From contig OZ245331.1 of assembly GCA_965226155.1 (NCBI GenBank), forward strand, positions 2,108,001 to 2,172,000: 64,000 bases of DNA. Reading direction: 5' to 3'. The position numbers and the translations under genes were made by a program. Positions 36,245-44,369 of the stretch are shown piece after piece. Every line of letters starts with the position of its first letter. The first letter of the stretch is position 1. The notes below the pieces were generated by a model that had not been told where the DNA came from, did not search any database, and saw nothing but the letters and a program-made list of their open reading frames with translations. This stretch comes from G965226155 sp965226155 (GTDB taxonomy: Bacteria > Pseudomonadota > Gammaproteobacteria > Eutrophobiales > Eutrophobiaceae).

Positions 36245-36844
36245 ATGACGAAGAAAAAGAAACCCGGTAAAAGCAATATTTCAAATGCACCTCCCCCAAC
36301 AACACCTGTCAGGGGAGGGGGAATGCCAATAATACGAGCTACCCCCTGGATACTGATCACTGGATAGATAAACCTATTTGGAATTTATATCAAATACCAT
36401 TCTTATTCCTTGGTTATGAACCACAGTACAAGGTTAGTCATTTAACTAGCCAAGAAGAAACGCTTAGAAATAAGTACGCCGCGTTAATTAGAGACTCCGT
36501 TGAGATAGGAGATTTAATTCCATTCGGGTATTCAGGTGGCTGGCCTACATTTCGTCCATGCGATATTAGGGACTGGCGAAAGAATAAGAACTCTATACAG
36601 CCAGCCCAAATCTATCTGAATATGGAGAAAGCAATTAAAAATAAAACATTAATTGAAGACCAGGAACTATCAGCAACTATCAGCAACTAACCAAGCCACT
36701 AAAGAAAGAGCAAACAGGAAGAATAAAAGGCATAGATTAATTAAAAAATTTACAGATGATACCTACGCGTCTATGGCCCGGAACGGCCTGGAAACAAAAA
36801 ATATTAATAAAGTTCGTTTACCTTTACCGTATAGTAAGGAATAG
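36245..36844 (+). pseudogene. Decayed island gene, two frameshifts
   Basis: ATG 36245 with AAGGAG upstream starts MTKKKKPGKSNISN, but this frame stops at 36367. The -1 frame, open from about 36275, carries DTDHWIDKPIWNLYQIPFLFLGYEP and runs to a stop at 36688. A third frame continues NQATKERANRKNKRHRLIKKF to the TAG ending at 36844. The second break is explained exactly by a tandem duplication of the 10-mer AACTATCAGC (36665-36684): remove one copy and the two frames join as ELSATNQATKE. The first break lies in the G/C-run region 36290-36345. The intact protein would have about 195 residues; I do not recognise its function. Confidence 0.72.
36665..36684. repeat. 10-bp tandem duplication (AACTATCAGC x2)
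   Basis: Two exact head-to-tail copies, followed by AACTA, the start of a third. The unit is not a multiple of three and shifts the frame of the gene that contains it. It looks like a replication-slippage product. Confidence 0.9.
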
Positions 36845-37006
36845 TTTTATGAGGCGTTTTATTGTAAATATCCAGATTCACCAAATGTAAAACTAGAAAC
36901 TTTTTTTAAGTGCAACGAAAATACCCCAATTACCTGCCAGTTTTCATATCACATATCTGCTTTACTAAACTCCAATGGTTTAATAAATATTATTGGAGGG
37001 TATCAA

Positions 37007-37219
37007 ATGCCAGAATCAATATTGAGGTTGCCCGAAGTTCAGGCACGAACAGGATTATCGCGTAGTACAATTTATGCACGAGTTGGTGATAAGACATTTC
37101 CAAAGCCAATTAGCTTAGGTGAACGGGCAATAGGATTTGTAGAATCGGAAGTAGAAGGTTGGATACAATCGCGCATTATTAAATCACGCGGACAAGTTGA
37201 AAATTTGGATGCCCAATGA
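37007..37219 (+). CDS. AlpA-family transcriptional regulator
   Basis: This 70-residue protein is a single MerR-like helix-turn-helix of the AlpA/Phage_AlpA type: ILRLPEVQARTGLSRSTIYARV, then the FPKPISLGERAIGFVESEVEGWIQSRI pattern. In phages and islands AlpA proteins turn on excision or the adjacent operon. A GGAGGG ribosome site lies about 9 nt upstream of the ATG. It overlaps the primase gene by 4 nt, so it leads the replication operon. Confidence 0.9.
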   Translation: MPESILRLPEVQARTGLSRSTIYARVGDKTFPKPISLGERAIGFVESEVEGWIQSRIIKSRGQVENLDAQ

Positions 37220-37641
37220 TTTCCGACAAGCTGTTACAGCCCCTCCATAAAGTAAAACAAACAGGAGAGTGTCGCTGGCTAACATGTTGTCCAGCACATG
37301 ATGACAAAAGCCCCTCCCTTGCAATCCGTGAGGATAATGACAGGTTATTATTACACTGTTTCGCAGGGTGTTCTGCCTATGATGTTGTATCAGCTGTAGG
37401 ACTGGAATTATCTGATCTTTTTGCTGAAAGACCGGACGGTGTTAACGGTAGAAAACCCCTAACTAGACCCTTTCCTGCATCAGATGTTATACAGGCTTTA
37501 TCTTCCGAGCTGTCATTTATAAGTTTATGTGCTGGTGACCTATCCAGGGGCGAAAAACTAACTAACGAGGATCAGGAGCATTTAAGGGCGGTAACAAGGA
37601 GATTTAAAACAGCCTGTAATATAGGAGCGTACCAAAGATGA
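37216..37641 (+). CDS. CHC2 zinc-finger primase-like protein
   Basis: This 141-residue protein has a CHC2-type zinc finger: CCPAHDDKSPSLAI near residues 22-36 with the paired HCFAGCSAYDVV near 49-60, then LGLELSDLF-like GLELSDLF. This is the zinc-binding N-terminal part of DnaG or phage primases without the TOPRIM catalytic core. In such islands the catalytic part is often in the following DUF3631 protein or elsewhere. It overlaps its neighbours by 4 nt on both sides. Confidence 0.85.
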   Translation: MISDKLLQPLHKVKQTGECRWLTCCPAHDDKSPSLAIREDNDRLLLHCFAGCSAYDVVSAVGLELSDLFAERPDGVNGRKPLTRPFPASDVIQALSSELSFISLCAGDLSRGEKLTNEDQEHLRAVTRRFKTACNIGAYQR

Positions 37642-39154
37642 ACCGAAGTCTTGCCTCCAATGAATCATCCATAAAAAATGGTAATGATTGTCTGGACTCG
37701 ATGGGACGAGAGGAACAACCATTAAGAGGTAAGAATCCCCTTGAAACCAACGGAACAGTAACCAGACTAGCATCCTTCAAGCCGGTTGAATATGACCAAG
37801 TACGTGAGGAAGAAGCCAAGAAATTAAATATCAGAGTTGGCACACTCGATAAAGAAGTAGAATCAGCCAGAAAAATTATTGATAAACAGGAATCAACAGA
37901 TTCCATCATTTCAAATATAGAGCCATGGCCTGATAGAGTTAATGCTGAGGCTGTCTTTGAAGAAGTTTCTCAGATATTCACTAAATATCTTGTCCTGCCA
38001 GATGGTGCTGTTGACATATTAACTTTATGGGCGGCACATACTCACGTTTATAGCGCTTTTCAACATACGCCCAGACTTAATATTACAAGCCCGGAACGTG
38101 AGTGCGGCAAAACATTGACATTGGATGTTTTAGAAACTGTTACTCCAAAAGCATTGAGAACCCAAAATGTTACCACAGCAGTATTATTCAGAATCGTTGA
38201 TAAGGAATCCCCGACACTTTCTTGAAAGACAATGAGGAACTAAGAGGTGCTTTAAATGCTGGACACAAACGTGGTGGTCAACATTTACGATGCGAAGGTG
38301 ATTCAAATGTCGTAAAGGCATATAAAACTTTTGCCCCCGTGGCTCTTGCGGGAATTCGGACATTGAGCGGTACGCTTGCTTCAAGATCGATAGTTATCCA
38401 GCTTAAACGTGCCAAAAAAGGCGAGACAAAAAGCCAGTTTGATTGCAGGCATGTTGAACATGAGCGGGAGCTTAATCGTAAGCTAGTACGCTGGGCAGAA
38501 GATAATTTTGAACAAATTAAAACGATAGAACCTGATTTGCCGCCTGATCTATTCAATCGCCTAGCCGATAACTGGCGACCATTATTTACTATTGCTGAAT
38601 GTATAGGTGGCGCATGGCCAGAAAGACTTAAAAAAGCCTTTGTTTTATTAACAAATAATGAGGAAGTTGAGGACACCGCCGGCGTGATGTTACTAGAAGA
38701 TATTCAAAGAGTTTTTGCGTCAAATAATACAGATAGAATCTCTTCTACTGATATTGTTGACGAATTGTCAATGATGGAAGAAAGGCCATGGCCTGAGTGG
38801 GGTAATGCTGGCAAGCCGGTCACGACAAGACAGATCGCAAGATTACTAAAGCCGTTTGGAATCAAACCCGAAACACACAGAATTGATTTAGAACCAAAGA
38901 AGGGTTATTTGCTTAATGACTTCAAAGATGTATTTGACCGCTACCTAGCTATTCGATCAGTAACACCGTTACAAAGCAATGAAAACAACGACTTAGATAG
39001 TATTCGATCCGTAACAAAAATTGAGTATGTTACGGATGAAAATACCCAAAAACCCGCATTAAGTAAAGGATGTTACCGTGATACCGATCAAAATCCCGAT
39101 TTAAAGGGTGGTGAAGAACATACCCTTGATGACCGAATAGAGACAGTGATATGA
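37638..39154 (+). pseudogene. DUF3631 primase/helicase-like gene, Walker B deleted
   Basis: The first frame (37638-38225) carries the Walker A-like SPERECGKTLTLDVLETV and ends after DKESPTLS. The second (from 38222) begins KDNEELRGALNAGHKRGGQHLR and continues through SRSIVIQLKRAKKGE to 39154. In intact relatives the two are joined by a short LLIDEAD Walker B segment. Reading back, the second frame is open as DTFLKDN from 38213, over the same GACACT that encodes the end of the first part. A 22-nt deletion between two GACACT repeats would produce exactly this junction and this frame change. Without Walker B an ATPase should be dead. The C-terminal half could still be made from the TTG at 38222. 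Confidence 0.82.
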
Positions 39155-39489
39155 ACATTGTCCAAAATATTCTTACCTATGCTCAAGATCACGATATTCA
39201 ACTATCCGTTAATGCCGGAAGGTTAAAGGTTAACGCACCAAAGGAAGTGCCTATCGACTATTTCTTAGTGTCAGCCAAACAACACAAGCCCGAATTATTA
39301 AAGGCTTTGTCTGATGGTCGCTGGGATCCCGAACTCGCCGCTGAGGGATATGTCTGTGCCTGGATTGCCGGCATTTCAACAAGAAGTGCACCCATCCTGA
39401 TAATCCATTTCGGAAACAGCAACCGCTTGCGCCTCGTAAATGTCGGTGGTTCATTGATATTATCAGCGAAAGAACTTGAGGTAGTTTAA
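39151..39489 (+). pseudogene. TubC-like N-terminal domain gene, C-terminus frameshifted
   Basis: The N-terminal 70 residues (NILTYAQDHDIQLSVNAGRLKVNAPKEVP...HKPELLKAL) resemble the TubC docking-like domain common in these islands. After GYV near 39354 the annotated frame gives an unremarkable tail, but the frame one base back reads CLDCRHFNKKCTHPDNPF and then PLAPRKCRWFIDIISERT, stopping at 39479. This carries a four-Cys cluster and is clearly the ancestral end. Loss of one G (TGGTGC to TGTGC at about 39355) joins them with a Trp. The lost tail looks like a small zinc site. It starts at an ATGA overlap with the preceding gene. Confidence 0.75.
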
Positions 39490-39492
39490 CTA

Positions 39493-40053
39493 ATGGCAAA
39501 TAAAAGCAAGGCTAATAAATTAAAAAAGGCAGGCAAACAGGGTACTGAAAAACCTGTGTCGAATATTCCAGAATTGAAATGGGATGAGGAGAGAAAAATA
39601 TTAAATATTAAAACGGCCACTGAAGAGGAATATTGGAAAAAATTTGGAGTGGAAAGTGAAAATGCAGCCAGCAGTATTCTATCTCAAATGATTAATGCAA
39701 AAGATCAGCGCTTCAAATATGACAATTCATGTATCCATGCGGCCTTGTCTATGTACATAGGTTTAAAACCCACTGATAGCCTTGAAGCACTCCTTATTTC
39801 ACAAATGGTAGTCGTTCATAATCTTGCAATGGACTTTTCACAAAGGGCTGTAGCGGACGAACAGACAGTAGATGGGGTGGATCGAAATATCAATCGTGTT
39901 ACTAAATTAATGCGTACCTTTACTGCCCAGGTTGAAACGCTTAAGCGGCACAGAACCGGAGGTAAGCAAACCATCCAAGTTCAGCACGTCAACGTTAACG
40001 AAGGCGGTCAGGCTGTTGTGGGCAACATACAGGGGGGTGGGGGTAATGGGTAA
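39493..40053 (+). CDS. Hypothetical island protein with Gly-rich tail
   Basis: I do not recognise a named domain in this 186-residue protein. It has a Lys-rich start (MANKSKANKLKKAGK), a helical centre (about 60-150; ISQMVVVHNLAMDFSQRA and NINRVTKLMRTFTAQVETLKRHR) and an end of beta-prone QTIQVQHVNVNEGGQAVVGNI followed by GGGGNG. The last segment resembles repeats in island proteins found next to HGG-motif genes, as here. It overlaps the next gene by 8 nt. Confidence 0.7.
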   Translation: MANKSKANKLKKAGKQGTEKPVSNIPELKWDEERKILNIKTATEEEYWKKFGVESENAASSILSQMINAKDQRFKYDNSCIHAALSMYIGLKPTDSLEALLISQMVVVHNLAMDFSQRAVADEQTVDGVDRNINRVTKLMRTFTAQVETLKRHRTGGKQTIQVQHVNVNEGGQAVVGNIQGGGGNG

Positions 40054-40303
40054 ATGGTTAGGACCTCCCCATGACAATATCCCTCGTTGTGGAGCTAAAA
40101 CACGTCCTGGTCATCCTTGTGAACATTACGCTATGAAGAACGGACGTTGTCGGTATCATGGGGGCAAATCAACTGGGGCAAGAAATCCACATAGAGAAGT
40201 TAAGCACGGTCGCTACACAAAAGAGGCTATAGAAGAAAGGCGACTTTTGAATCTATATTTAAAGGGCGTCTTCGATACGATGGATGAGATTGAGAAAAAA
40301 TAA
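40046..40303 (+). CDS. HGGxSTG-motif small protein
   Basis: From ATG 40046 the product has 85 residues with CGAKTRPGHPCEHYAMKNGRCRYHGGKSTG (four Cys and two His, probably a small metal site) and a KHGRYTKEAIEERR helix. Such proteins recur in phages and islands, often beside terminase or replication genes; function unknown. A longer start at 39932 would lie inside the preceding gene and is rejected. Confidence 0.8.
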   Translation: MGKWLGPPHDNIPRCGAKTRPGHPCEHYAMKNGRCRYHGGKSTGARNPHREVKHGRYTKEAIEERRLLNLYLKGVFDTMDEIEKK

Positions 40304-40333
40304 AATGTCTGCTTTGTGCCAAAAGCGGACATT
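40304..40333. repeat. Hairpin repeat, copy A
   Basis: AATGTCTGCTTT pairs with AAAGCGGACATT (12 pairs, one T-G) around GTGCCA. It lies between the convergent HGG-motif and methyltransferase genes and could act as a bidirectional stop or be a REP-like dispersed repeat. A degenerate copy lies at 41030. Confidence 0.75.
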
Positions 40334-40343
40334 AACTCTCCGG

Positions 40344-40964
40344 TTAAGCCTTCTTTGCCACAATAAACACTGCTTTGTTTTTACCAGGTTGCCATTGATA
40401 GTCAATTTCAAAACCGACATTAGACAAACTGTCTACTAATTCATTTGTAGTAAAGACCTTGATTACAGGCATAAGTCTAAATAATTTTCCTATTGGTGCG
40501 ATTATTTTAATAAATTTCATCGAATCACCAAGGCATGCCGTGCTGGTTACGAAAATGCCGCCTGGTTTAAGTGTTTTATGAACTCTGGCAATTACTTCCT
40601 GCCAGTTGTCTAGTAAGTGCAGAATACTGAGCCCTAATACGACATCCAAGGATTGATCGGACACACTAAATTCGTCAATTGTGGAACATTTAAAAGTAAT
40701 ATTTGCGATATTCTCCGCATCAGCTTTGCCTTGGGCAATTTCAATCATTTTCGACGAGATATCAATCACATGAATATGCTTAACGTAAGGCGCATGCAAG
40801 ATGGCTGTCGACCCTGTTCCGCAGCCGATCTCAAGTACGTCCATGTCTGGACAAAGGTATTCACGTGTCACATCGAGCTTTTTTTGATAAGCGGCTTCAT
40901 CAGCAATGGGCTTTTTTGAATAGCGCTCTGCAAGTTTGTCCCAAAATTTTGCTGACTGATCCAT
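40344..40964 (-). CDS. Class I SAM-dependent methyltransferase
   Basis: The 206-residue protein from ATG 40964 (GGAG 7 nt upstream) begins MDQSAKFWDKLAERYSK, with AdoMet motif I VLEIGCGTGSTAI near residue 45, the acidic IDISSKMIEIA near 68, and the LDVVLGLSILHLL motif near 115. It belongs to the Methyltransf_11/UbiE-like group; the substrate cannot be told. Two hairpin repeats flank it, so it may have arrived as a unit. A longer start at 40982 is possible. Confidence 0.85.
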   Translation of the reverse strand: MDQSAKFWDKLAERYSKKPIADEAAYQKKLDVTREYLCPDMDVLEIGCGTGSTAILHAPYVKHIHVIDISSKMIEIAQGKADAENIANITFKCSTIDEFSVSDQSLDVVLGLSILHLLDNWQEVIARVHKTLKPGGIFVTSTACLGDSMKFIKIIAPIGKLFRLMPVIKVFTTNELVDSLSNVGFEIDYQWQPGKNKAVFIVAKKA

Positions 40965-41029
40965 TTCAATCTCCATAGTCACTTACCAACGTATTAAACT
41001 AGCCAAATTAGTCTGCATTTTTGTTATCC

Positions 41030-41058
41030 AATGTCTCCTTTGTGCCATAAGCGTACAT
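41030..41058. repeat. Hairpin repeat, copy B (degenerate)
   Basis: Bases 41030-41058 match copy A at most positions (shared CTTTGTGCCA and AAGCG) in the same orientation, with changes that weaken the stem. Just beyond it GCCGC TGAAT GCGGC (on the minus strand) forms a separate perfect five-pair hairpin at about 41062-41076. Confidence 0.65.
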
Positions 41059-41096
41059 AAAGCCGCATTCAGCGGCTTGTCCTCTGTAATGCTTTG

Positions 41097-41501
41097 TTAA
41101 CTGCTGCCACATAAATACTCTCGACCTAGATAAGAAAAATGCACGGTGACGATAGCGGGTAAAAAAATTATAGCTGCGTATTCAACACTCGATATTGTCG
41201 TCAAATAACCCCAGAAACACAAAGCGCTCAGGCCTGCTATTAGAAAGAGTTTGATTCGTCTTGCGTCTTTAATACGGAAAGAGGGCATCACTAATTTAAT
41301 GGTAAGCTGACATATCCCCCAAAGGCCAAGACCACCAAAAAACACTAATAGTAGTAGCACGATATGATCAGGCTACCGTCCTGTTACAACATTTCCTAAA
41401 GACACTGGGCTCAAGATCAAACCAAGAATCCACAAAAAGAATATCATGGTAAAACCAAGGATAAATTCTATCAATATTCCAATTTTAACCAGAGTTTTCA
41501 T
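41097..41501 (-). pseudogene. Membrane protein gene split by an in-frame TAG
   Basis: On the minus strand ATG 41501 reads MKTLVKIGILIEFILGFTMI and on through a long hydrophobic segment to TAG at 41373-41375 after 42 codons. The same frame continues PDHIVLLLLVFFGGLGLWG to a stop at 41097. The joined protein of about 134 residues would have four membrane helices. Both halves are hydrophobic and in one frame, so one nonsense change is the simplest view. The second half has a possible GTG start at 41360. Function unknown. Confidence 0.65.
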
Positions 41502-41520
41502 AGGCAGTTAACTATGTATT

Positions 41521-41544
41521 ATACGGACCCTTCTTTGTCCGTAT
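41521..41544. repeat. Perfect 8-bp inverted repeat
   Basis: ATACGGAC and GTCCGTAT separated by CCTTCTTT. There is no T-tract. It sits upstream of the split membrane gene and about 65 bases before IS30 copy 1. Confidence 0.5.
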
Positions 41545-41607
41545 ATCACGGCACGAGATTCCGTATGAAATTAGTGTTTTTTAAATAATATTCATAGCCT
41601 TAAATCG

Positions 41608-42671
41608 CGGATTCAACTTTGAAGTGCAACGTTGATGTTAAAAAAGACTTCATGTAGTGTTTTTGAATTAAGTGTTTTTCTGGGACGGTGATTGAGTTTT
41701 TTCATGACCAAGTTTAACTGCTTTTGTGTAATCGTGCTGAAGTCCATTTTCTTTGGGAAGTACTGTCGAATGAGACCATTGATATTTTCATTTAAACCCC
41801 GTTCCCAGGAGGCATAAGGATGTGCAAAATAGAAACCCGCGTTCAATTGTTGAGCAATAACCTCATGCTCAGCAAATTCTTTCCCATTATCCGAGGTGAC
41901 CGTGTGAACCGACGCCTTCATATTAGACAACAATCGCACGATAGCTTGCCTGACGGCAGAGGCAGTTCGTCGTTTCACCTGTGCAATCAAGGTGTACATC
42001 GACTTGCGCTCGCTCAAGGTGACCAGCGCCTGTCGATGGCCTTTGCCGATGACGGTGTCCACTTCCCAGTCACCGATGCGTGTCTTCCTGTTCACAATGG
42101 CTGGACGCTTATCAATGCTGATCTGATTCACCAGAACCCCACGACGTTGATAACTACCATAACGCTTCTTTCGTTTCTTCTGGCAACGCAAGTACCTGTA
42201 CAGCTCACCGCCGTCTGCCTTGTCCTGGTATATGTAGTGATAGATCCATTCATGACTCAGAGCGATACCTTCTCGTTTATGCAACCAGTCACTGATTTGC
42301 TCAGGACTCCATTCGTCCGGCAGCCAGACCGCTACTCGCTCCCACAAGGTCGTGGGGAGTCGCTGTTGTTGACTGGCTTCTCGACGCGCTTGCCAGAGCA
42401 ACTGAGCTTGGCGGGGTCGATAGCCTCTCAAGCCACGGTTGCGTCTGAGTTCACGGCTAATAGTAGATTTATGTACGCCTATCAAGGCGGCTATCTCCGT
42501 TTGTGTATGTCCTGCTTTCATCAGGGCGTAAATCTGGTAACGTTGATGCTCGGTAAGCTGTGTGTAGTGTCTCATCTGTGCCTCCCTTTCTTGCTGGAAC
42601 GAAAGGTAAGGATGCTACCGCAGCTTGCCGTTCGTGCCACCTAATTGAGTTGCACTTACAAATTGAATTCA
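41608..42671 (-). mobile_element. IS30-family insertion sequence, copy 1
   Basis: A 1064-bp element with imperfect terminal inverted repeats (CGGATTCAACTTTGAAGTGC at the left; the inverse of TGAATTCAATTTGTAAGTGC at the right), flanked by CG on both sides, a 2-bp target duplication. It inserted in sequence with no recognisable gene. It is the same length as copy 2 and nearly identical to it, but in opposite orientation. Confidence 0.9.
41613..42575 (-). CDS. IS30-family transposase, copy 1
   Basis: This 320-residue transposase has the IS30 helix-turn-helix (MRHYTQLTEHQRYQIYALMKAGHTQ, then LIGVHKSTISRELRRN) and a DDE domain with Asp in GDWEVDTVIGKGH near residue 173, Asp in TSDNGKEF near 230 and the Glu in WERGLNENINGLIRQYFPK near 263. 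Compared with copy 2 it differs at five residues (for example LLWQA for LLRQA, and WLPDEW for WLRDEW). It appears intact. Confidence 0.94.
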   Translation of the reverse strand: MRHYTQLTEHQRYQIYALMKAGHTQTEIAALIGVHKSTISRELRRNRGLRGYRPRQAQLLWQARREASQQQRLPTTLWERVAVWLPDEWSPEQISDWLHKREGIALSHEWIYHYIYQDKADGGELYRYLRCQKKRKKRYGSYQRRGVLVNQISIDKRPAIVNRKTRIGDWEVDTVIGKGHRQALVTLSERKSMYTLIAQVKRRTASAVRQAIVRLLSNMKASVHTVTSDNGKEFAEHEVIAQQLNAGFYFAHPYASWERGLNENINGLIRQYFPKKMDFSTITQKQLNLVMKKLNHRPRKTLNSKTLHEVFFNINVALQS

Positions 42672-42901
42672 CGTAATGACGAATTTCGAAAATAAATATT
42701 TATATCCAATCAATAATCAGTAATTCTACGATAAGATGGCAGTGTATTATCCGTCATGAGTGGGTCGACTACAGTAGCCAATTGATGGGAGACAAGGTTA
42801 ATAACTCTCATGTCAGTAAGTGGCAAGCAAAATTGGGTTAAGAAGTAGGGACATACTTGAGATGACATATCGGAAATCTAATAATTTACTAAACTGTATA
42901 T
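42672..42901. other. 230-bp spacer upstream of the Tat-signal gene
   Basis: AT-rich, no ORF or tRNA seen. It probably contains the promoter of the downstream gene, though I see no convincing -35/-10 pair. IS30 copy 1 borders it on the left. Confidence 0.4.
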
Positions 42902-44362
42902 ATGAAGAACTTATCATTAACCCGTCGATCATTTATTAAATCTGTTGGCTATCTCACCGGGAGTAGCTTAGCTTACCAGTCCAATTTTGTTCTAGGTGAT
43001 ATGGATACCCGTGATCGGTTGACAATATTTCTGGAAGAAATTCCACAGGATCGGATTATTGAACAGACCGTACAACATATTAAACAGGGTGTGCGTAATG
43101 AGGATTTGCTGGCAGCCCTGACGTCGGCCTCAGTGCAAAACGTCCAGCCCTATCCGGGCGTGGGGTTCAAATATCACAATGTGATGGTATTGCAATCTCT
43201 GCATCTGGCTACTGATGCCTTGGTGCCATCGCAACAATCACTGCCAATATTATGGGGGATAAACTTTTTCAAGGAGTCCCAATACACCGAACAGCAAAGG
43301 ACTGGCTGGCGTATGTCTCCTGTTCACACTCTCAGCATGACTAGAGAGAGAGCAAGACAGGTATTTATCGCTATGCTTGAAAGCTGGAACGCAGAAGAGG
43401 CTGATACGGCGGTAGTGCAGTTGCTGCAGGCGACCAACCCGTCGGAAACCATGGCCGTGTTGTTACCTTATCTAGCTCGGGATTACCGGGAAATCGGTCA
43501 TAAATGCGTCACCGCAGCTAATGCATTACGGATGTTGCAAATTAATAATAACTATGCTGCAGAAGCAATTTTGCGTTCTACCCTTGCTGCAGCCCTGAAT
43601 TCCGGACGAGACGATAATCCTGCGGAGAATGATTACAAGGCAGACCGAGCCTGGCGACAGAATCAGGAACTTGTTGATCAGATCCCCTCCGGATGGGAGC
43701 AGGGCAGGATTGATTGGCCTGCAGGTAAAGCACTACTGGAAGTGATGCGCTATACAAATGATCTGGAGGCAGGACAGGAGGTAGCGCGACTGCTGCAAAA
43801 GGGTATTGCACCAGAAGTTATCTGGGAGGCGCTGGTTGGTGCCGCAGGTGAAATGATGTTTCGTTCGGAAAGCTTTGTCGCCCTCCACGCCAATACCATG
43901 GTCAACGCCCTACATTATATGTACCGCCATGCCACTGATCAGGCAACCCGAAAATTATTGTTGCTGCAAACCGCTGCCCAGCTTGCCCTGATCCGGGTCG
44001 ACTGTGGCTATAGCTATCGACGGGTAAAGATCGAGGAGCTGCAACCGCTGGCCAGTGACGATGTGGATGAGTGTTTTGCGGCCATGGCAAATGGCCGCTT
44101 CAAAGCATCACGGATGGTACTCGGGTGGTTAAATACTGCTAAAGATGAATCGGTATTTCTGGACAGGGTTCGTCTCTACACAGTGCATTACGTAGATAAT
44201 TCCCATGACTATAAATATGCTGAGGCCGTGCTAGAGGAATATTCATTGATGTCTGCGCCCTGGCGTAAGCAGTATCTGAGCTCGGCGATGATGGCTCTAA
44301 ACGGACCGCACAATAGGCGGAACGGTCTTATGCAAGAGGTGCAGGAAATGCTGAAGGGTTGA
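42902..44362 (+). CDS. Tat-exported protein of unknown function
   Basis: This 486-residue protein starts with a twin-arginine signal (SLTRRSFIKSVG followed by YLTGSSLAYQS), so it should be folded, perhaps with a cofactor, before export. The rest is helical with recurring Ala/Leu-rich helices (about 90-120, 150-240, 250-400), reminiscent of an alpha-solenoid or all-helical oxidase, including GVGFKYHNVMVLQSLHLATDAL near 93. I find no known catalytic motif. It stands alone and converges on a small membrane-protein gene 8 nt away. Codon use is not visibly foreign. Confidence 0.72.
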   Translation: MKNLSLTRRSFIKSVGYLTGSSLAYQSNFVLGDMDTRDRLTIFLEEIPQDRIIEQTVQHIKQGVRNEDLLAALTSASVQNVQPYPGVGFKYHNVMVLQSLHLATDALVPSQQSLPILWGINFFKESQYTEQQRTGWRMSPVHTLSMTRERARQVFIAMLESWNAEEADTAVVQLLQATNPSETMAVLLPYLARDYREIGHKCVTAANALRMLQINNNYAAEAILRSTLAAALNSGRDDNPAENDYKADRAWRQNQELVDQIPSGWEQGRIDWPAGKALLEVMRYTNDLEAGQEVARLLQKGIAPEVIWEALVGAAGEMMFRSESFVALHANTMVNALHYMYRHATDQATRKLLLLQTAAQLALIRVDCGYSYRRVKIEELQPLASDDVDECFAAMANGRFKASRMVLGWLNTAKDESVFLDRVRLYTVHYVDNSHDYKYAEAVLEEYSLMSAPWRKQYLSSAMMALNGPHNRRNGLMQEVQEMLKG

Positions 44363-44369
44363 GGTGTAA

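Larger units (their letters stand above)
34658..40303 (+). mobile_element. Integrative island beside tRNA-Cys (right end uncertain)
   Basis: The island holds, in order, a P4-type tyrosine integrase, a structured intergenic element, a decayed gene, an AlpA-like regulator, a CHC2 primase-like protein, a split DUF3631 helicase-like gene, a split TubC-like gene and two small genes, mostly with 4-nt overlaps. This gene set belongs to small integrative elements with their own replication module. I could not find a repeat of the tRNA-Cys 3' end to mark the far side, so the right boundary is drawn at the last island-type gene and could lie further right. Three of its genes are broken, so it is probably immobile or helper-dependent. 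Confidence 0.75.

Noticed and set aside
41030..41110. Possible integron attC site: the minus strand after the split membrane gene begins TTAACAAAGC and contains a GCCGC/GCGGC hairpin.
   Set aside because: The second core site (GTTRRRY) is missing at the expected place, no integron integrase is in the window, and only one such site is seen.
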